From Betaproteobacteria bacterium (GTDB lineage Bacteria > Pseudomonadota > Gammaproteobacteria > Burkholderiales > CAIKXV01), in the NCBI GenBank assembly GCA_947458265.1, contig CANGYF010000019.1, positions 1 to 64,000 on the forward strand: a stretch of 64,000 bases of DNA. Direction: 5' to 3'. The notes beneath the pieces are model-generated. The model made no database searches. It saw nothing but the letters and a program-made list of their open reading frames with translations, and was not told where the DNA came from. The stretch's first letter is position 1. Each line of letters begins with the position of its first letter. Below, one piece after another: positions 37,273 to 46,943 of the stretch. Position numbers and translations under genes: made by a program.

Positions 37273-38244
37273 CTACATGCGCAGCAGTTTCTTCGCGTTG
37301 CCGTTCAGGATCTTGATCCGGTCTTCCGTCGACAGCGGAACGTCCTTCATCCACTCGGTGCCGGGTGCGTTCTCGCAGTACGGGTAGTCGATGCCGAACA
37401 GGATACGGTCGATGCCCATCTCCATCACGGTGCACAGCAGCGCGGAATGCGAGAAAGCGCCGCTGGTGGTGAGCCAGAAGTTGTTGCGGAAAGTCTCGCG
37501 GAAGTACAGCGGGGTGTTGCCCGAGCGCGACATGGTCATGTCGATGCGCCAGAGCAGGAACGGCAGGCCCTCGCCGAGGTGGCCGCAGATGATCTTCAGC
37601 TTCGGGTAGCTCTCGAACACCCGCGACAGCACAAGGCGCAGGCACTGGGTGCCGGTCTCGATGCCGAAGCCCCAGCCGGCGTTGGTGATCGACGGGAACT
37701 CCTGCACGTAGTCCTTGTAGTAGGCCTCGATCACCGCCGGGTGCGGGCGCGACGGATGGAGGTAGATCGGCACGTCGAGCTGTTCCGCGCGCTCGAAGAT
37801 CGGCCAGAAGCGCTTGTCGTCGATGAACAGGCCGTTGGTCAGGCCATGGATCATCGCCCCCTTCATGCCGAGCTTCGTCACGCAGCGCTCCAACTCGTCG
37901 GCGGCTGCCTTCGGGTCGATCGCCGGCAGCGTGGCGAAGCCGGCGAAGCGCGACGGGTTGCGGTCGATGATCTGCTTCAGGCGGTCATTGACCCGCTGCG
38001 CGATCGGCACCGCGGTGGCGGCATCCAGGCGGTGCGTGCCCGGCGCGGCATGCGACAGGACCTGGATATCCACGCCGGCCTCGTCCATCAGGCGGATACG
38101 CTCGTCGTCCATGTCGAGCAGGCGCTTGCCCATCTTCGGCTGCGCCTCGTAGCCTTCGAACAGGCCCGACAGTTCGGCGTCGAAATAGTGCTCCTCAAGC
38201 GCGATGACCTGCGGGCGCTGGGTCGTTGATCCGGGTGTCGACAT
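37273..38244 (-). CDS. Amidohydrolase-2 family decarboxylase-like enzyme
   Basis: A 323-residue enzyme of the ACMSD/resorcylate-decarboxylase branch of the amidohydrolases. ATG 38244 has GGAG 9 bases upstream. The metal site of gamma-resorcylate decarboxylase is conserved: Glu17 and His19 in ALEEHYF, His163 in [10 protein letters not shown] and Asp286 in FGIDYPYE-like FGIDYPYC. The [17 protein letters not shown] stretch is also typical of 2,3-dihydroxybenzoate and resorcylate decarboxylases. It therefore probably removes CO2 from an aromatic hydroxy acid. It is monocistronic as far as seen. The substrate is not determined. Confidence 0.88.
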   Translation of the reverse strand: MSTPGSTTQRPQVIALEEHYFDAELSGLFEGYEAQPKMGKRLLDMDDERIRLMDEAGVDIQVLSHAAPGTHRLDAATAVPIAQRVNDRLKQIIDRNPSRFAGFATLPAIDPKAAADELERCVTKLGMKGAMIHGLTNGLFIDDKRFWPIFERAEQLDVPIYLHPSRPHPAVIEAYYKDYVQEFPSITNAGWGFGIETGTQCLRLVLSRVFESYPKLKIICGHLGEGLPFLLWRIDMTMSRSGNTPLYFRETFRNNFWLTTSGAFSHSALLCTVMEMGIDRILFGIDYPYCENAPGTEWMKDVPLSTEDRIKILNGNAKKLLRM

Positions 38245-38323
38245 GAAGGCTGCTCCTCGTGTGGAAATCGGTGACGGCGCGAACATTACACCCACTGCGC
38301 CGTCGGTGCGCGGCGGCGGTGCG

Positions 38324-39523
38324 TCATCCGCCGCGGCGCGGTGCGATCGGTGTCAGCACGATCGCCACGACGAGGCTGGCGCCTGCCATCGCCAGCGCCG
38401 ATCCGAACCCGCCTGTCCAGGCCACCAGGCGCTCGGCCACCAGCGGTCCGGCTACCTGGCCGAGCGCGAACCAGGTGGTCATCACCGCAAACAGCCGGGT
38501 GGCATGGACCGGCTCCACCTGCCGCGCCACGCGCAGCGCCGTCAGCGTGATCAGCACGAAGGTGCCACCGACCAGCACGGCGGACAGCGCGATGGCCAGG
38601 GGATGCGCGGACAGGGCCGGCGCCGCGACCCCGACCGCCTGCGCGACCAGCGCGGCGCGCAACTGTCGGTCGTCCGGCGCGCGCAGCCGCAGCGTGAGCA
38701 GCGTGGAGGCGGCCGCCGCGATGCCGGCCAGCGGCCAGAAACCGGCGTACAGCCAGGACGCCGCGCCCGACCCGGCCAGCGCCTCGCGTGCCATCAGCGG
38801 AAGGAAGGTGGCCGGCACGATGTAGGCAAGCCCGGCCAGCCCGTAGGCCACCACCAGCCGCCGTGCGGGCGTCCCGAACCGGGTACGCTCCGCGGCCGCG
38901 GCGGGCACGGCACCACCGGCACGTGGTCGATAGAAGCGCCAGACGCCGATCGTGGCCAGGGCCGAGGCGACACCGATCAGGATCCAGGACGCCCGTGCGC
39001 TGGCGCCCGCCATCACCATCGCCATGCAGGCGAGCCCGGTAATGGCGATGCCGCAGCCGATGCCGGTGAACACGAACGCGCCCCAGCGCGGCTCTCCGGC
39101 CTCGGCCAGACGATTGAACATCCAGGTGGCGGCGAAGATCAGCACCCAGGCGCTGGTCAGCCCGGTGAGGAAGCGCAGCACGAACCAGAGCCAGAGGCTG
39201 TCCGTGAAGCCCATCGCCAGGGTGCCCAGCGTGACGCCGACCAGGCCGGCACGGATGGCCCGGTGGGTGGCGGTGGTCATCGCCATCGCCAGCGCCGACC
39301 CGGCGAGATAACCGAGGTAGTTGGCCGAAGCGAGCGCGGCCCCGGCCGCGAGCGACAGGCCGCTGTCGGCCTGCATCATCGGCAGCAGCGGCGTGAAGGC
39401 GAAGCGGCCGATGGCCATCGCCACCGCCAGGGTGAACATGCCCGCCACCGCGAGCGCGGCGGGGCCTGGCCCGGCTGCCCGCAGGGTCCGGTCGCGATGA
39501 CTGTCGATGCCGGAGGTTGCCAA
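38324..39523 (-). CDS. YbfB/YjiJ-type MFS transporter
   Basis: A protein of about 399 residues with twelve hydrophobic segments. The first has the family signature [19 protein letters not shown], followed by [11 protein letters not shown], and the second half has the same fold ([24 protein letters not shown]). The start is uncertain. TTG 39523 gives the expected short cytoplasmic tail ([18 protein letters not shown]), and the frame continues upstream without a good ribosome site. Substrates of this MFS branch are poorly known. It is divergent from gcdH, with 169 bases between. Confidence 0.85.
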   Translation of the reverse strand: MATSGIDSHRDRTLRAAGPGPAALAVAGMFTLAVAMAIGRFAFTPLLPMMQADSGLSLAAGAALASANYLGYLAGSALAMAMTTATHRAIRAGLVGVTLGTLAMGFTDSLWLWFVLRFLTGLTSAWVLIFAATWMFNRLAEAGEPRWGAFVFTGIGCGIAITGLACMAMVMAGASARASWILIGVASALATIGVWRFYRPRAGGAVPAAAAERTRFGTPARRLVVAYGLAGLAYIVPATFLPLMAREALAGSGAASWLYAGFWPLAGIAAAASTLLTLRLRAPDDRQLRAALVAQAVGVAAPALSAHPLAIALSAVLVGGTFVLITLTALRVARQVEPVHATRLFAVMTTWFALGQVAGPLVAERLVAWTGGFGSALAMAGASLVVAIVLTPIAPRRGG

Positions 39524-39692
39524 GTGCAGGATTCCGGGACGCACTCCCGGCGATTGCCTACAATCGAGGGATATCGAGGTCGAGGAGGCCGGGACCCCGC
39601 AAGTGTACGGAGCTTCGGCCGCTTCCGCCCACCTGCGCGTCCGGGCGCCCGGTCCTGTCCCGCGCAGCAAACGTGTACCCGGAGGAAACGCG

Positions 39693-40889
<1,197 letters not shown>

Positions 40890-40938
40890 GGCGCGAGGCA
40901 GTCCGGTGAGCGCAGGGCCGCTCGAATGCGGGCGGGCC

Positions 40939-41946
40939 ATGGCGGGCACGCTGCGGCCCGTTCAGCGGAGCGCGCGCCTGCGCGGCGCCGTCGCGGCGCT
41001 GGCCTTCGCCGGGCTTGCCGCGCAGCCGGCCACGGCACCGGCTGCGGACGCAGCGACAGCCGTGCGGGCGGCGCAGGTCGTGCAGGCGGCACAGGCCACG
41101 GCTGTACCGATCGGCCGCGGTCGCCTGGTGCTGCAGGCTGCCGACCTGCAGGTCACGGTGTTCACCTACCGGCCCGCGACCGTTGCGCAGCTGCCCGGCA
41201 GCCCGGCGGCGCTCGCACCCCGGCGCGGACCACTGCTGCTGGTGCTGCACGACGAGGGCGGCGAGGCGCAGCGCTACCGCGACTTTGCGATCCCGATCGC
41301 CGAAGCGCATGGCTACACGATCGCCGCGCCGCAGCTCGACGCCGGGCGGTTCGCGGCCTGGCGCTATGCATGGGCTGGCGTGGCCCGGCGCACCTTCCCG
41401 AACAATGGCGTGGTGATCGAGCCCGAGCCGCCGGCGCTGCGGCTCGATGCGGTGCTGTCGTCGCTGGTCGGCCAGCTGCGCATCGATGGCGGCGATCCGG
41501 TCCCGCATGCCCTGCTCGGCCACGGCGCGGGGGCCGAGGCCCTGGTGCGATGGGCCGCGTTCGCGCCGACCGAAGCGATGCACGTGGTCGCGGCCAACCC
41601 GCGCACCACGCTGATGCCCAACCGTTCGCTGGACTTCCCTTGGGGCTTCGGCCAACTGCCCGGGTCGATGGCCAGCGAGCCGGCGATCCGCGCCTACCTC
41701 GCCCAGCCGCTGACGCTGCTGCTCGGCACGAGCGGTGCAGACCGCGCACCCGGCGGGCCTGCAGGTGATTCGCTGCTGGCACGCGGCCGCAACCTCGCCA
41801 GTGCCGGCCGGCAGGCCGCGCTGGAAAGCGGCCGGCCGGTGTACTGGCGTACCGTGGAGGTTATCGATGCCGGCGACGACCCGGCGCGCCTCTTTGCCTC
41901 GCCCGCGCTGCTGCAGGCACTCCTGCCGTTCGTCGGCGATGAATGA
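40939..41946 (+). CDS. Exported alpha/beta-hydrolase-fold protein without nucleophile Ser
   Basis: A 335-residue protein with a signal peptide (RSARLRGAVAALAFAGLAAQ then APAADA). The start is ATG 40939; GTG 40906 is also in frame. The core reads LLLVLHDEGGEAQRYRDFA and, at the nucleophile elbow, LLGHGAGAEALV, where GHSAG would be expected, so Ser is replaced by Gly. No clear triad His is seen near the C-terminus. It lies between gcdH and the CoA-transferase and overlaps the frame of the latter's alternative start. It may be a binding protein or pseudoenzyme; true function unknown. Confidence 0.75.
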   Translation: MAGTLRPVQRSARLRGAVAALAFAGLAAQPATAPAADAATAVRAAQVVQAAQATAVPIGRGRLVLQAADLQVTVFTYRPATVAQLPGSPAALAPRRGPLLLVLHDEGGEAQRYRDFAIPIAEAHGYTIAAPQLDAGRFAAWRYAWAGVARRTFPNNGVVIEPEPPALRLDAVLSSLVGQLRIDGGDPVPHALLGHGAGAEALVRWAAFAPTEAMHVVAANPRTTLMPNRSLDFPWGFGQLPGSMASEPAIRAYLAQPLTLLLGTSGADRAPGGPAGDSLLARGRNLASAGRQAALESGRPVYWRTVEVIDAGDDPARLFASPALLQALLPFVGDE

Positions 41947-41960
41947 ATAGGGAACATACG

Positions 41961-43181
41961 ATGCGCGGTCCGCTCGAAGGCTGCAGGGTGCTCGATCTGT
42001 CGCGGGTGCTCGCAGGCCCCTGGTGCAGCCAGAACCTCGCCGACCTCGGTGCCGAGGTGATCAAGGTCGAACGGCCCGGTGCCGGAGACGACACCCGAGG
42101 CTGGGGCCCACCGTTCGCGAAGGACGCAGCCGGCCAGCCGACCGGAGAATCCGCCTACTTCCTGTCGACCAACCGTGGCAAGCGTTCGATCACGCTCGAC
42201 ATCTCGACCCCTGAGGGACAGGCCATCGCCAGGGAACTGGCGGCGAAGTCGGACATCCTGCTCGAGAACTACAAGGTCGGCGGGCTGGCGAAGTACGGAC
42301 TCGACTATGCCTCGCTGTCGGTGTCGTGCCCGCGTCTCATCTACTGCTCGATCACCGGCTTCGGCCAGACCGGTCCGTACCGCGAACGCGCCGGCTACGA
42401 CTTCCTGATGCAGGGCATGGGCGGCCTGATGAGCATCACCGGTGAACCCGACGACGTGCCCGGCGGCGGGCCGCTCAAGGCCGGCGTCGCCGTCACCGAC
42501 ATCATGACCGGGCAGTACGCGACGATCTCGGTGCTCGCCGCGCTGCAGGCACGGCACACGACCGGCGCCGGCCAGTACATCGACCTGGCCCTGTTCGACG
42601 TGCAGGTGGCCTACCTGTCGAACCAGGCGATGCACTACCTGGTGTCGGGCGACAACCCGCCGCGCATCGGCAACGGGCATCCGAGCATCGTGCCTTACCA
42701 GACCTTCCGCGCGAAGGACGGCAGCATCATCATCGCCACCGGCAACGATGGCCAGTACCGCAGGCTGTGCACGGTGCTGGGCGTACCCGCGCTTGCCGAC
42801 GACCCGCGCTTCCTGAGCAATGCAGACCGGGTGCGCAACCGATCGGTTCTGGCACCACTGCTGGCTGCACCGATCGCCTGCGAGTCGATGGATCACTGGA
42901 TCGCGGCACTCGAAGGTGCAGGCGTGCCCTGCGGGCCGATCAACACCATGGACCGGGTGTTCGCCGATCCGCAGGCGCGCGCGCGCGGGCTGGCGATGAA
43001 GCTGCCGCATCCAGTCGCGGGCGAGGTGCCGACCATCGCGAGTCCGATGCGTCTTTCGGCAACGCCGGTCGAGCATCGCCGTCCGCCCCTGCTCGGCGAG
43101 CACACGGACCAGGTGCTCGGCGAACTCCTCGGGCGCTCGGCCGGAGAGATCGAGGAGCTCCGCCGCCGCGGCATCGTCTGA
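41961..43181 (+). CDS. CaiB/BaiF class III CoA-transferase, probable glutarate-specific
   Basis: A 406-residue family III CoA-transferase. ATG 41961 is supported by GGGA 8 bases upstream; ATG 41943 overlapping the previous stop is an alternative. Motifs are LDLSRVLAGPWCSQNLADLGAE, NRGKRSITLD, GFGQTGPY and Asp147 in RAGYDFLMQ, the residue that forms the acyl-aspartate intermediate. Its place in a gcdH set suggests succinyl-CoA:glutarate CoA-transferase (SUGCT-like), which would activate glutarate for GcdH. The assignment of glutarate is from context only. Confidence 0.9.
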   Translation: MRGPLEGCRVLDLSRVLAGPWCSQNLADLGAEVIKVERPGAGDDTRGWGPPFAKDAAGQPTGESAYFLSTNRGKRSITLDISTPEGQAIARELAAKSDILLENYKVGGLAKYGLDYASLSVSCPRLIYCSITGFGQTGPYRERAGYDFLMQGMGGLMSITGEPDDVPGGGPLKAGVAVTDIMTGQYATISVLAALQARHTTGAGQYIDLALFDVQVAYLSNQAMHYLVSGDNPPRIGNGHPSIVPYQTFRAKDGSIIIATGNDGQYRRLCTVLGVPALADDPRFLSNADRVRNRSVLAPLLAAPIACESMDHWIAALEGAGVPCGPINTMDRVFADPQARARGLAMKLPHPVAGEVPTIASPMRLSATPVEHRRPPLLGEHTDQVLGELLGRSAGEIEELRRRGIV

Positions 43182-43182
43182 A

Positions 43183-43208
43183 GCTGCGGCGGCGTCTCAA
43201 GCCGCAGC
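43183..43208. terminator. Hairpin after the CoA-transferase
   Basis: GCTGCGGC (43183-43190) pairs with GCCGCAGC (43201-43208) over a 10-base loop, two bases after the CoA-transferase stop and facing the convergent small secreted-protein gene. Confidence 0.5.
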
Positions 43209-43239
43209 GTCGTGCGACGGCGCGGCAGGCGGTGCAGCG

Positions 43240-43680
43240 TTACTTCGGTGCGAAGAAGCGCACGCCGTAGTTGCAGGGGTTGACCTTGCAGTCTTCCATC
43301 AACACGCGCAGCGTGAAGCGGCCGGTCCATTTCGGACGCGCGTTGACGATCGGGATGTCGTCGGTGGAGGTGTCCTGCGAGATCTCGTTGCCCCGCTCGT
43401 CGAGCAGGATCAGGTCGAGGTCGCGGCAGTCGTTGTCGCATACGCCGTGGATGCGGTAGTCGATTTCCTTGACGAGGAAGATCGTCCAGTCGGTACGCTG
43501 GCCGTTGCGCAGCGAACCGGTGAGGTCGCGCGAAGCCTGGGCCATGTTGCGCCCTTCCATGGTCGCGCTCAGGCGGGTGAGCTGGGCATCGATCGCGGAT
43601 TGCTGGGCGACGGCCGGAGTCATGCCGGCGGCGACGAGGCCGACGGTTGCGAGAATTCGGATCAGTCCTTTGGTAAGCAC
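43240..43680 (-). CDS. Small secreted protein with two cysteine pairs
   Basis: A 146-residue exported protein starting at GTG 43680, with AAAGG 7 bases upstream and a signal peptide ending PAVAQQ. The mature part begins with a short helix and then a beta-rich region with HGVCDNDCRDLDLILLDE and VLMEDCKVNPCNYGVRFF. The spacing of the CxxxC and CxxxxC pairs suggests disulfides. The DLDLILLDERGN stretch resembles the pre-peptidase C-terminal type of beta-sandwich. It is the last leftward gene after tpsB, 121 bases away, and may belong to the secretion locus. Function unknown. Confidence 0.78.
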   Translation of the reverse strand: MLTKGLIRILATVGLVAAGMTPAVAQQSAIDAQLTRLSATMEGRNMAQASRDLTGSLRNGQRTDWTIFLVKEIDYRIHGVCDNDCRDLDLILLDERGNEISQDTSTDDIPIVNARPKWTGRFTLRVLMEDCKVNPCNYGVRFFAPK

Positions 43681-43801
43681 GGGTGGCCTTTGTATTCCGG
43701 GTGGGTGAATGAGCGAGCAAAAACGTGCTCACTCTCGGCAAGGGACCCCGGCTTATTGAAACCGGGATGACATTCCCACCCCAGCTTACCCGCTCCGTGC
43801 C

Positions 43802-45451
43802 TCAGAAACGGTAGTACACGGAGAAATGCAGCTTCACATGGCCGCTCGGGGTACCCGGCGTACCGACCGGCCCCGGCAAGCCGTCGAGGACGTAAGCGAG
43901 GTCGGTCGCCACGTCGAGCCTGCGCTGCCAGTTCCAGCGCACACCGATGCCGGCGCTGGACGCGGCCTGTCCACCCGTGATGGCGCCGGCAACGGGTACG
44001 GGTGCCGCACGCTGGTAGGCATAGCCATGATCGACGAACAGCACCGGGCGCAGGCTACCGGCGAACGCGGGACCGATACCTTCGAACGTCGCCGAATAGC
44101 CGCGTTCGCCCGCATACTCGCGCTCGCGCAGGCCGCGCACCGAAGCCGAACCACCGAGTCCGAACTGCTCGCCGGCGATCAGGTAGTCGCCGCTGAGTTG
44201 TCCGCGCAGGCGGGTGGACAGCACCCAGGTGCCCCAGGTGTAGTTCGCATCGAAGCCCAGGCGCCAGGCGTTCCAGTCGTCGGTCGCGCCCGCACGCGCC
44301 GCCGCGAACGAACCCGCATCGCTGCCACTGACATTGACCGCATACTCGACATAGCCGCTGGCGCCACCCCACTCGCGTTCACCGCGCGCCTGGTAGCGCA
44401 GGGACAACGGCCGGGTGGTGACCGGCGTGCTGGGCAGCACCACGCCGAGCGTGCCCACGGTGTTCTCGAACGAGCGTACGTCGTAGGCTGCAGACAGCAG
44501 TTGCGTGATGTCGGACACGCGCGGCAGGGTGTAAGTGACGCGGGCACCGTAGAAGGTGCCACGGCCGCTGACGTTGAACGGCAGGCCACCGACCGGTATC
44601 GATCCGGTATCGATATCCGAACGCACGTAGTAGGCCGACACCTGGCTGCTCAGTTCATAGATCGGCAGGCTGTAGTACCCGGCGTACTGCTTCACCGCGT
44701 CGAGGTTCTCGGGCGACGTGGTGTAGGCGAACGTACCGGCATGGTCGCGGTCGAACAGGTTGCCGTTCTGGTAGCCGAGCGTGAGCCGGGTGTAACCGGT
44801 GTTCTGGTTGACCAGGTTGTACTCGTCGCGCGAGTTGCCGACGATGCTGGTGAAGAACTGGCTCGGCTTCACGTCGCGCACCGCCACCTCTGCATCGAGG
44901 GCATCGGTGGAGGTGCTCTCGCGCACGGTGACGGTCAGCCGCTTGGCCGGATGCTCGTTGGCCAGCGACAGTTGCCGCGCAAGCTCGCCGACGTCGGGCG
45001 AGACCCCGGGCTTGAGCGCCGGCAGGCTGCGCAGCACGTTGGCCGCGCTGAAGTGCTGGTTGCCCGAGACGTTGACCGCGCCGAGCGAGAAGTGCAGCAC
45101 CTCGAGCCTCACGACACCGCCTTCCGGACGCTGGGCCGGGACGATCACGCGATGGAAGGCGAAGCCGCGTTCGCGCATCGTGTTCTCGAGCGCCACCGCT
45201 GCAGCCTCGAGTGTCGCCAGGCTGCGGTGCTCGCCCAGGTAGGGCTTGAGTATCGTGCCTGTCTCGTTGGCATCGAGCGGATTCGTGCCGCCGACCTCGA
45301 AGCGCGACACGACCAGCAGCACCCCGGCATCAGCGGTGGCAACTGCAGTGGCAGGCTGGCCTTCGGGCAATCCGGCCGCGCCGTACAGCGCCGGCGAACC
45401 GATCGAGGCGATCGACAGGGCAATCAGGCAAACGCGCTTGCGGCGACTCAT
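43802..45451 (-). CDS. TpsB family two-partner secretion transporter (FhaC/ShlB-like)
   Basis: A 549-residue outer-membrane Omp85-superfamily pore that secretes its TpsA partner. After a signal peptide, one POTRA region is recognised around residues 50-190 (SRFEVGGTNPLDANE, VVRLEVLHFSLGAVNVSGNQHF). The rest is a 16-strand-type barrel with YNLVNQNTGYTRLTLGYQNGNLFDRDH. The conserved loop-6 motif is present as GSASVRGLRERE, with Leu instead of the common Tyr/Phe after VRG. The protein ends in VYYRF with a terminal aromatic residue. It overlaps the fecR-like gene in ATGA and is the third gene of the locus. Confidence 0.93.
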   Translation of the reverse strand: MSRRKRVCLIALSIASIGSPALYGAAGLPEGQPATAVATADAGVLLVVSRFEVGGTNPLDANETGTILKPYLGEHRSLATLEAAAVALENTMRERGFAFHRVIVPAQRPEGGVVRLEVLHFSLGAVNVSGNQHFSAANVLRSLPALKPGVSPDVGELARQLSLANEHPAKRLTVTVRESTSTDALDAEVAVRDVKPSQFFTSIVGNSRDEYNLVNQNTGYTRLTLGYQNGNLFDRDHAGTFAYTTSPENLDAVKQYAGYYSLPIYELSSQVSAYYVRSDIDTGSIPVGGLPFNVSGRGTFYGARVTYTLPRVSDITQLLSAAYDVRSFENTVGTLGVVLPSTPVTTRPLSLRYQARGEREWGGASGYVEYAVNVSGSDAGSFAAARAGATDDWNAWRLGFDANYTWGTWVLSTRLRGQLSGDYLIAGEQFGLGGSASVRGLREREYAGERGYSATFEGIGPAFAGSLRPVLFVDHGYAYQRAAPVPVAGAITGGQAASSAGIGVRWNWQRRLDVATDLAYVLDGLPGPVGTPGTPSGHVKLHFSVYYRF

Positions 45452-46932
45452 CTTACCTCGCAGGCCGTGCTGCCGGCTTCACTGCCCAGGCCGATCAGCG
45501 ACAGGACCCGTACCTTCGAACCAGGGATGTCCGGCCTCGGGAACGGATCGTTGAAAAGGAACGCGGGCAGGCTGGCGAAACGCACCGGACGCTTGCTGTC
45601 CGCACCCAGGAAGCCCGATTCGAGCGGTCCCAGATCGATCACGCCATCAGGCCCGAACAGGCTGACATTGCCATCGCGTACGCCGACATACACTCCGGGC
45701 GCGGCATCGTTGAAGCTGGTGAGTGCGAACAACCGGTCGAAGTCGATCGTCAGCTGGTCCGGACGGGGCGCAGTCTCGACCTTGAAGAAATCCGGCACCG
45801 CGTCGAGCAGTTGCGCATTCTTCACCGACGGGTCGAACACAGCGGCCCGATTGGGCGGGATCTCCAGCTCGACACCATCGACGAGGAACACGATCGAGCG
45901 CGCCCAGACGAAGGCGAAGGTCGACTGCGGCGTACAGCTGGCCGCGACGCAATGCTCCGCCAGCCGCAGGTCGAGGCCGGTGCCGCGGACCCCGATCGTC
46001 GCCGTGGTGGTCTGGAAGCGCACCGAGCGCGGATTGCGCGCGGCGATCTGCCCGGTCAGCGCCCGCAGGCTGCCGGCGAGAAGGCGTACGACGAAGCTCT
46101 CCTGGTCCGGCTGCTGCGGCCGGAAGCGCACATCCTCGAGCCGCAGGTCCGATGCGGTCGACAGCGTGATGACCGAACGGTCGCGGAACGCGATCACCAC
46201 CCAGGAGCCGACCGCAGTACGCACCGTCTCGCCGGTGAACAGGGCTGCATCGAGGGCGAGCGGACGCGGCGTCCCGGCAGCGTTCACCGCGACCGCACTG
46301 CCGGACATCCCCGCGATGCGTGCGATCACCGCTTCCTGCGGTAGCGGCTTCGGTGCCACCTGCGCGGTGCGCTGCTCCCCACGACATTCGCCCTCGCAGA
46401 TCCGGGCGTCGAAGTCGGTGCCACGCACGCCGATGGTCGCCGTGCTGGTCTGCAACCGCAGGCGATCCGGCCCCGCCTTGCTCACCAGCCCGGTGATGGC
46501 GCGCAACCCGCCGCGCAGCAGCTGCATCGCGATCGCCTCCTCGCCCGGGCGCTGCGAGAACTGCGTCACGGCGAAGCGGGTGTTCGGGCGCAGCGTCATC
46601 CGGGTGCCGTCGCGCAGGCCGATCTGGGCGAAGCCCCGTGCACCGGTGGTGATTACCTCGCCCTGCCCGATCGCATCCCCCGAAATCAGGAAGCGGGCCG
46701 CCTCGCCGTCGCGCTGGGCGCTGACCACGCCCTGCGCGTAGGTGACCTCACCGACCGAGGCATCGGCCGCCGCGGCCGGCTGCGCCACTGCGGGCGCCGC
46801 TGTCTGGGCCTGAGTCTGCGTCTGCGCCTGCGCCGGAACGGCACTGCCGGCAAGCAGCACGGCGAGCGGCAGGCAGAACGCCAGCACTGCGCGCCGGGCA
46901 GCCGTCGAACCGCGCTTCATCATCGAAGCCAT
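45448..46932 (-). CDS. Exported protein with two FecR domains
   Basis: A 494-residue periplasmic or surface protein. ATG 46932 (MASMMKRG) is chosen; an in-frame GTG lies 21 bases upstream. A signal peptide ends VPAQAQ, followed by a QTQTQAQT tract. Two FecR domains lie in tandem at about 55-185 (VGEVTYAQGVVSAQRDG to TATIGVRGTDFD) and 215-355 (AGMSGSAVAVN to TATIGVRGTGLD). The identical TATIGVRGT endings point to duplication. Paired cysteines follow each copy. The C-terminal 140 residues are unlike FecR. It lies between tpsA and tpsB with an 11-base and an overlapping junction, so it probably assists or regulates secretion. Confidence 0.9.
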   Translation of the reverse strand: MASMMKRGSTAARRAVLAFCLPLAVLLAGSAVPAQAQTQTQAQTAAPAVAQPAAAADASVGEVTYAQGVVSAQRDGEAARFLISGDAIGQGEVITTGARGFAQIGLRDGTRMTLRPNTRFAVTQFSQRPGEEAIAMQLLRGGLRAITGLVSKAGPDRLRLQTSTATIGVRGTDFDARICEGECRGEQRTAQVAPKPLPQEAVIARIAGMSGSAVAVNAAGTPRPLALDAALFTGETVRTAVGSWVVIAFRDRSVITLSTASDLRLEDVRFRPQQPDQESFVVRLLAGSLRALTGQIAARNPRSVRFQTTTATIGVRGTGLDLRLAEHCVAASCTPQSTFAFVWARSIVFLVDGVELEIPPNRAAVFDPSVKNAQLLDAVPDFFKVETAPRPDQLTIDFDRLFALTSFNDAAPGVYVGVRDGNVSLFGPDGVIDLGPLESGFLGADSKRPVRFASLPAFLFNDPFPRPDIPGSKVRVLSLIGLGSEAGSTACEVR

Positions 46933-46943
46933 CCGGTCATCGT

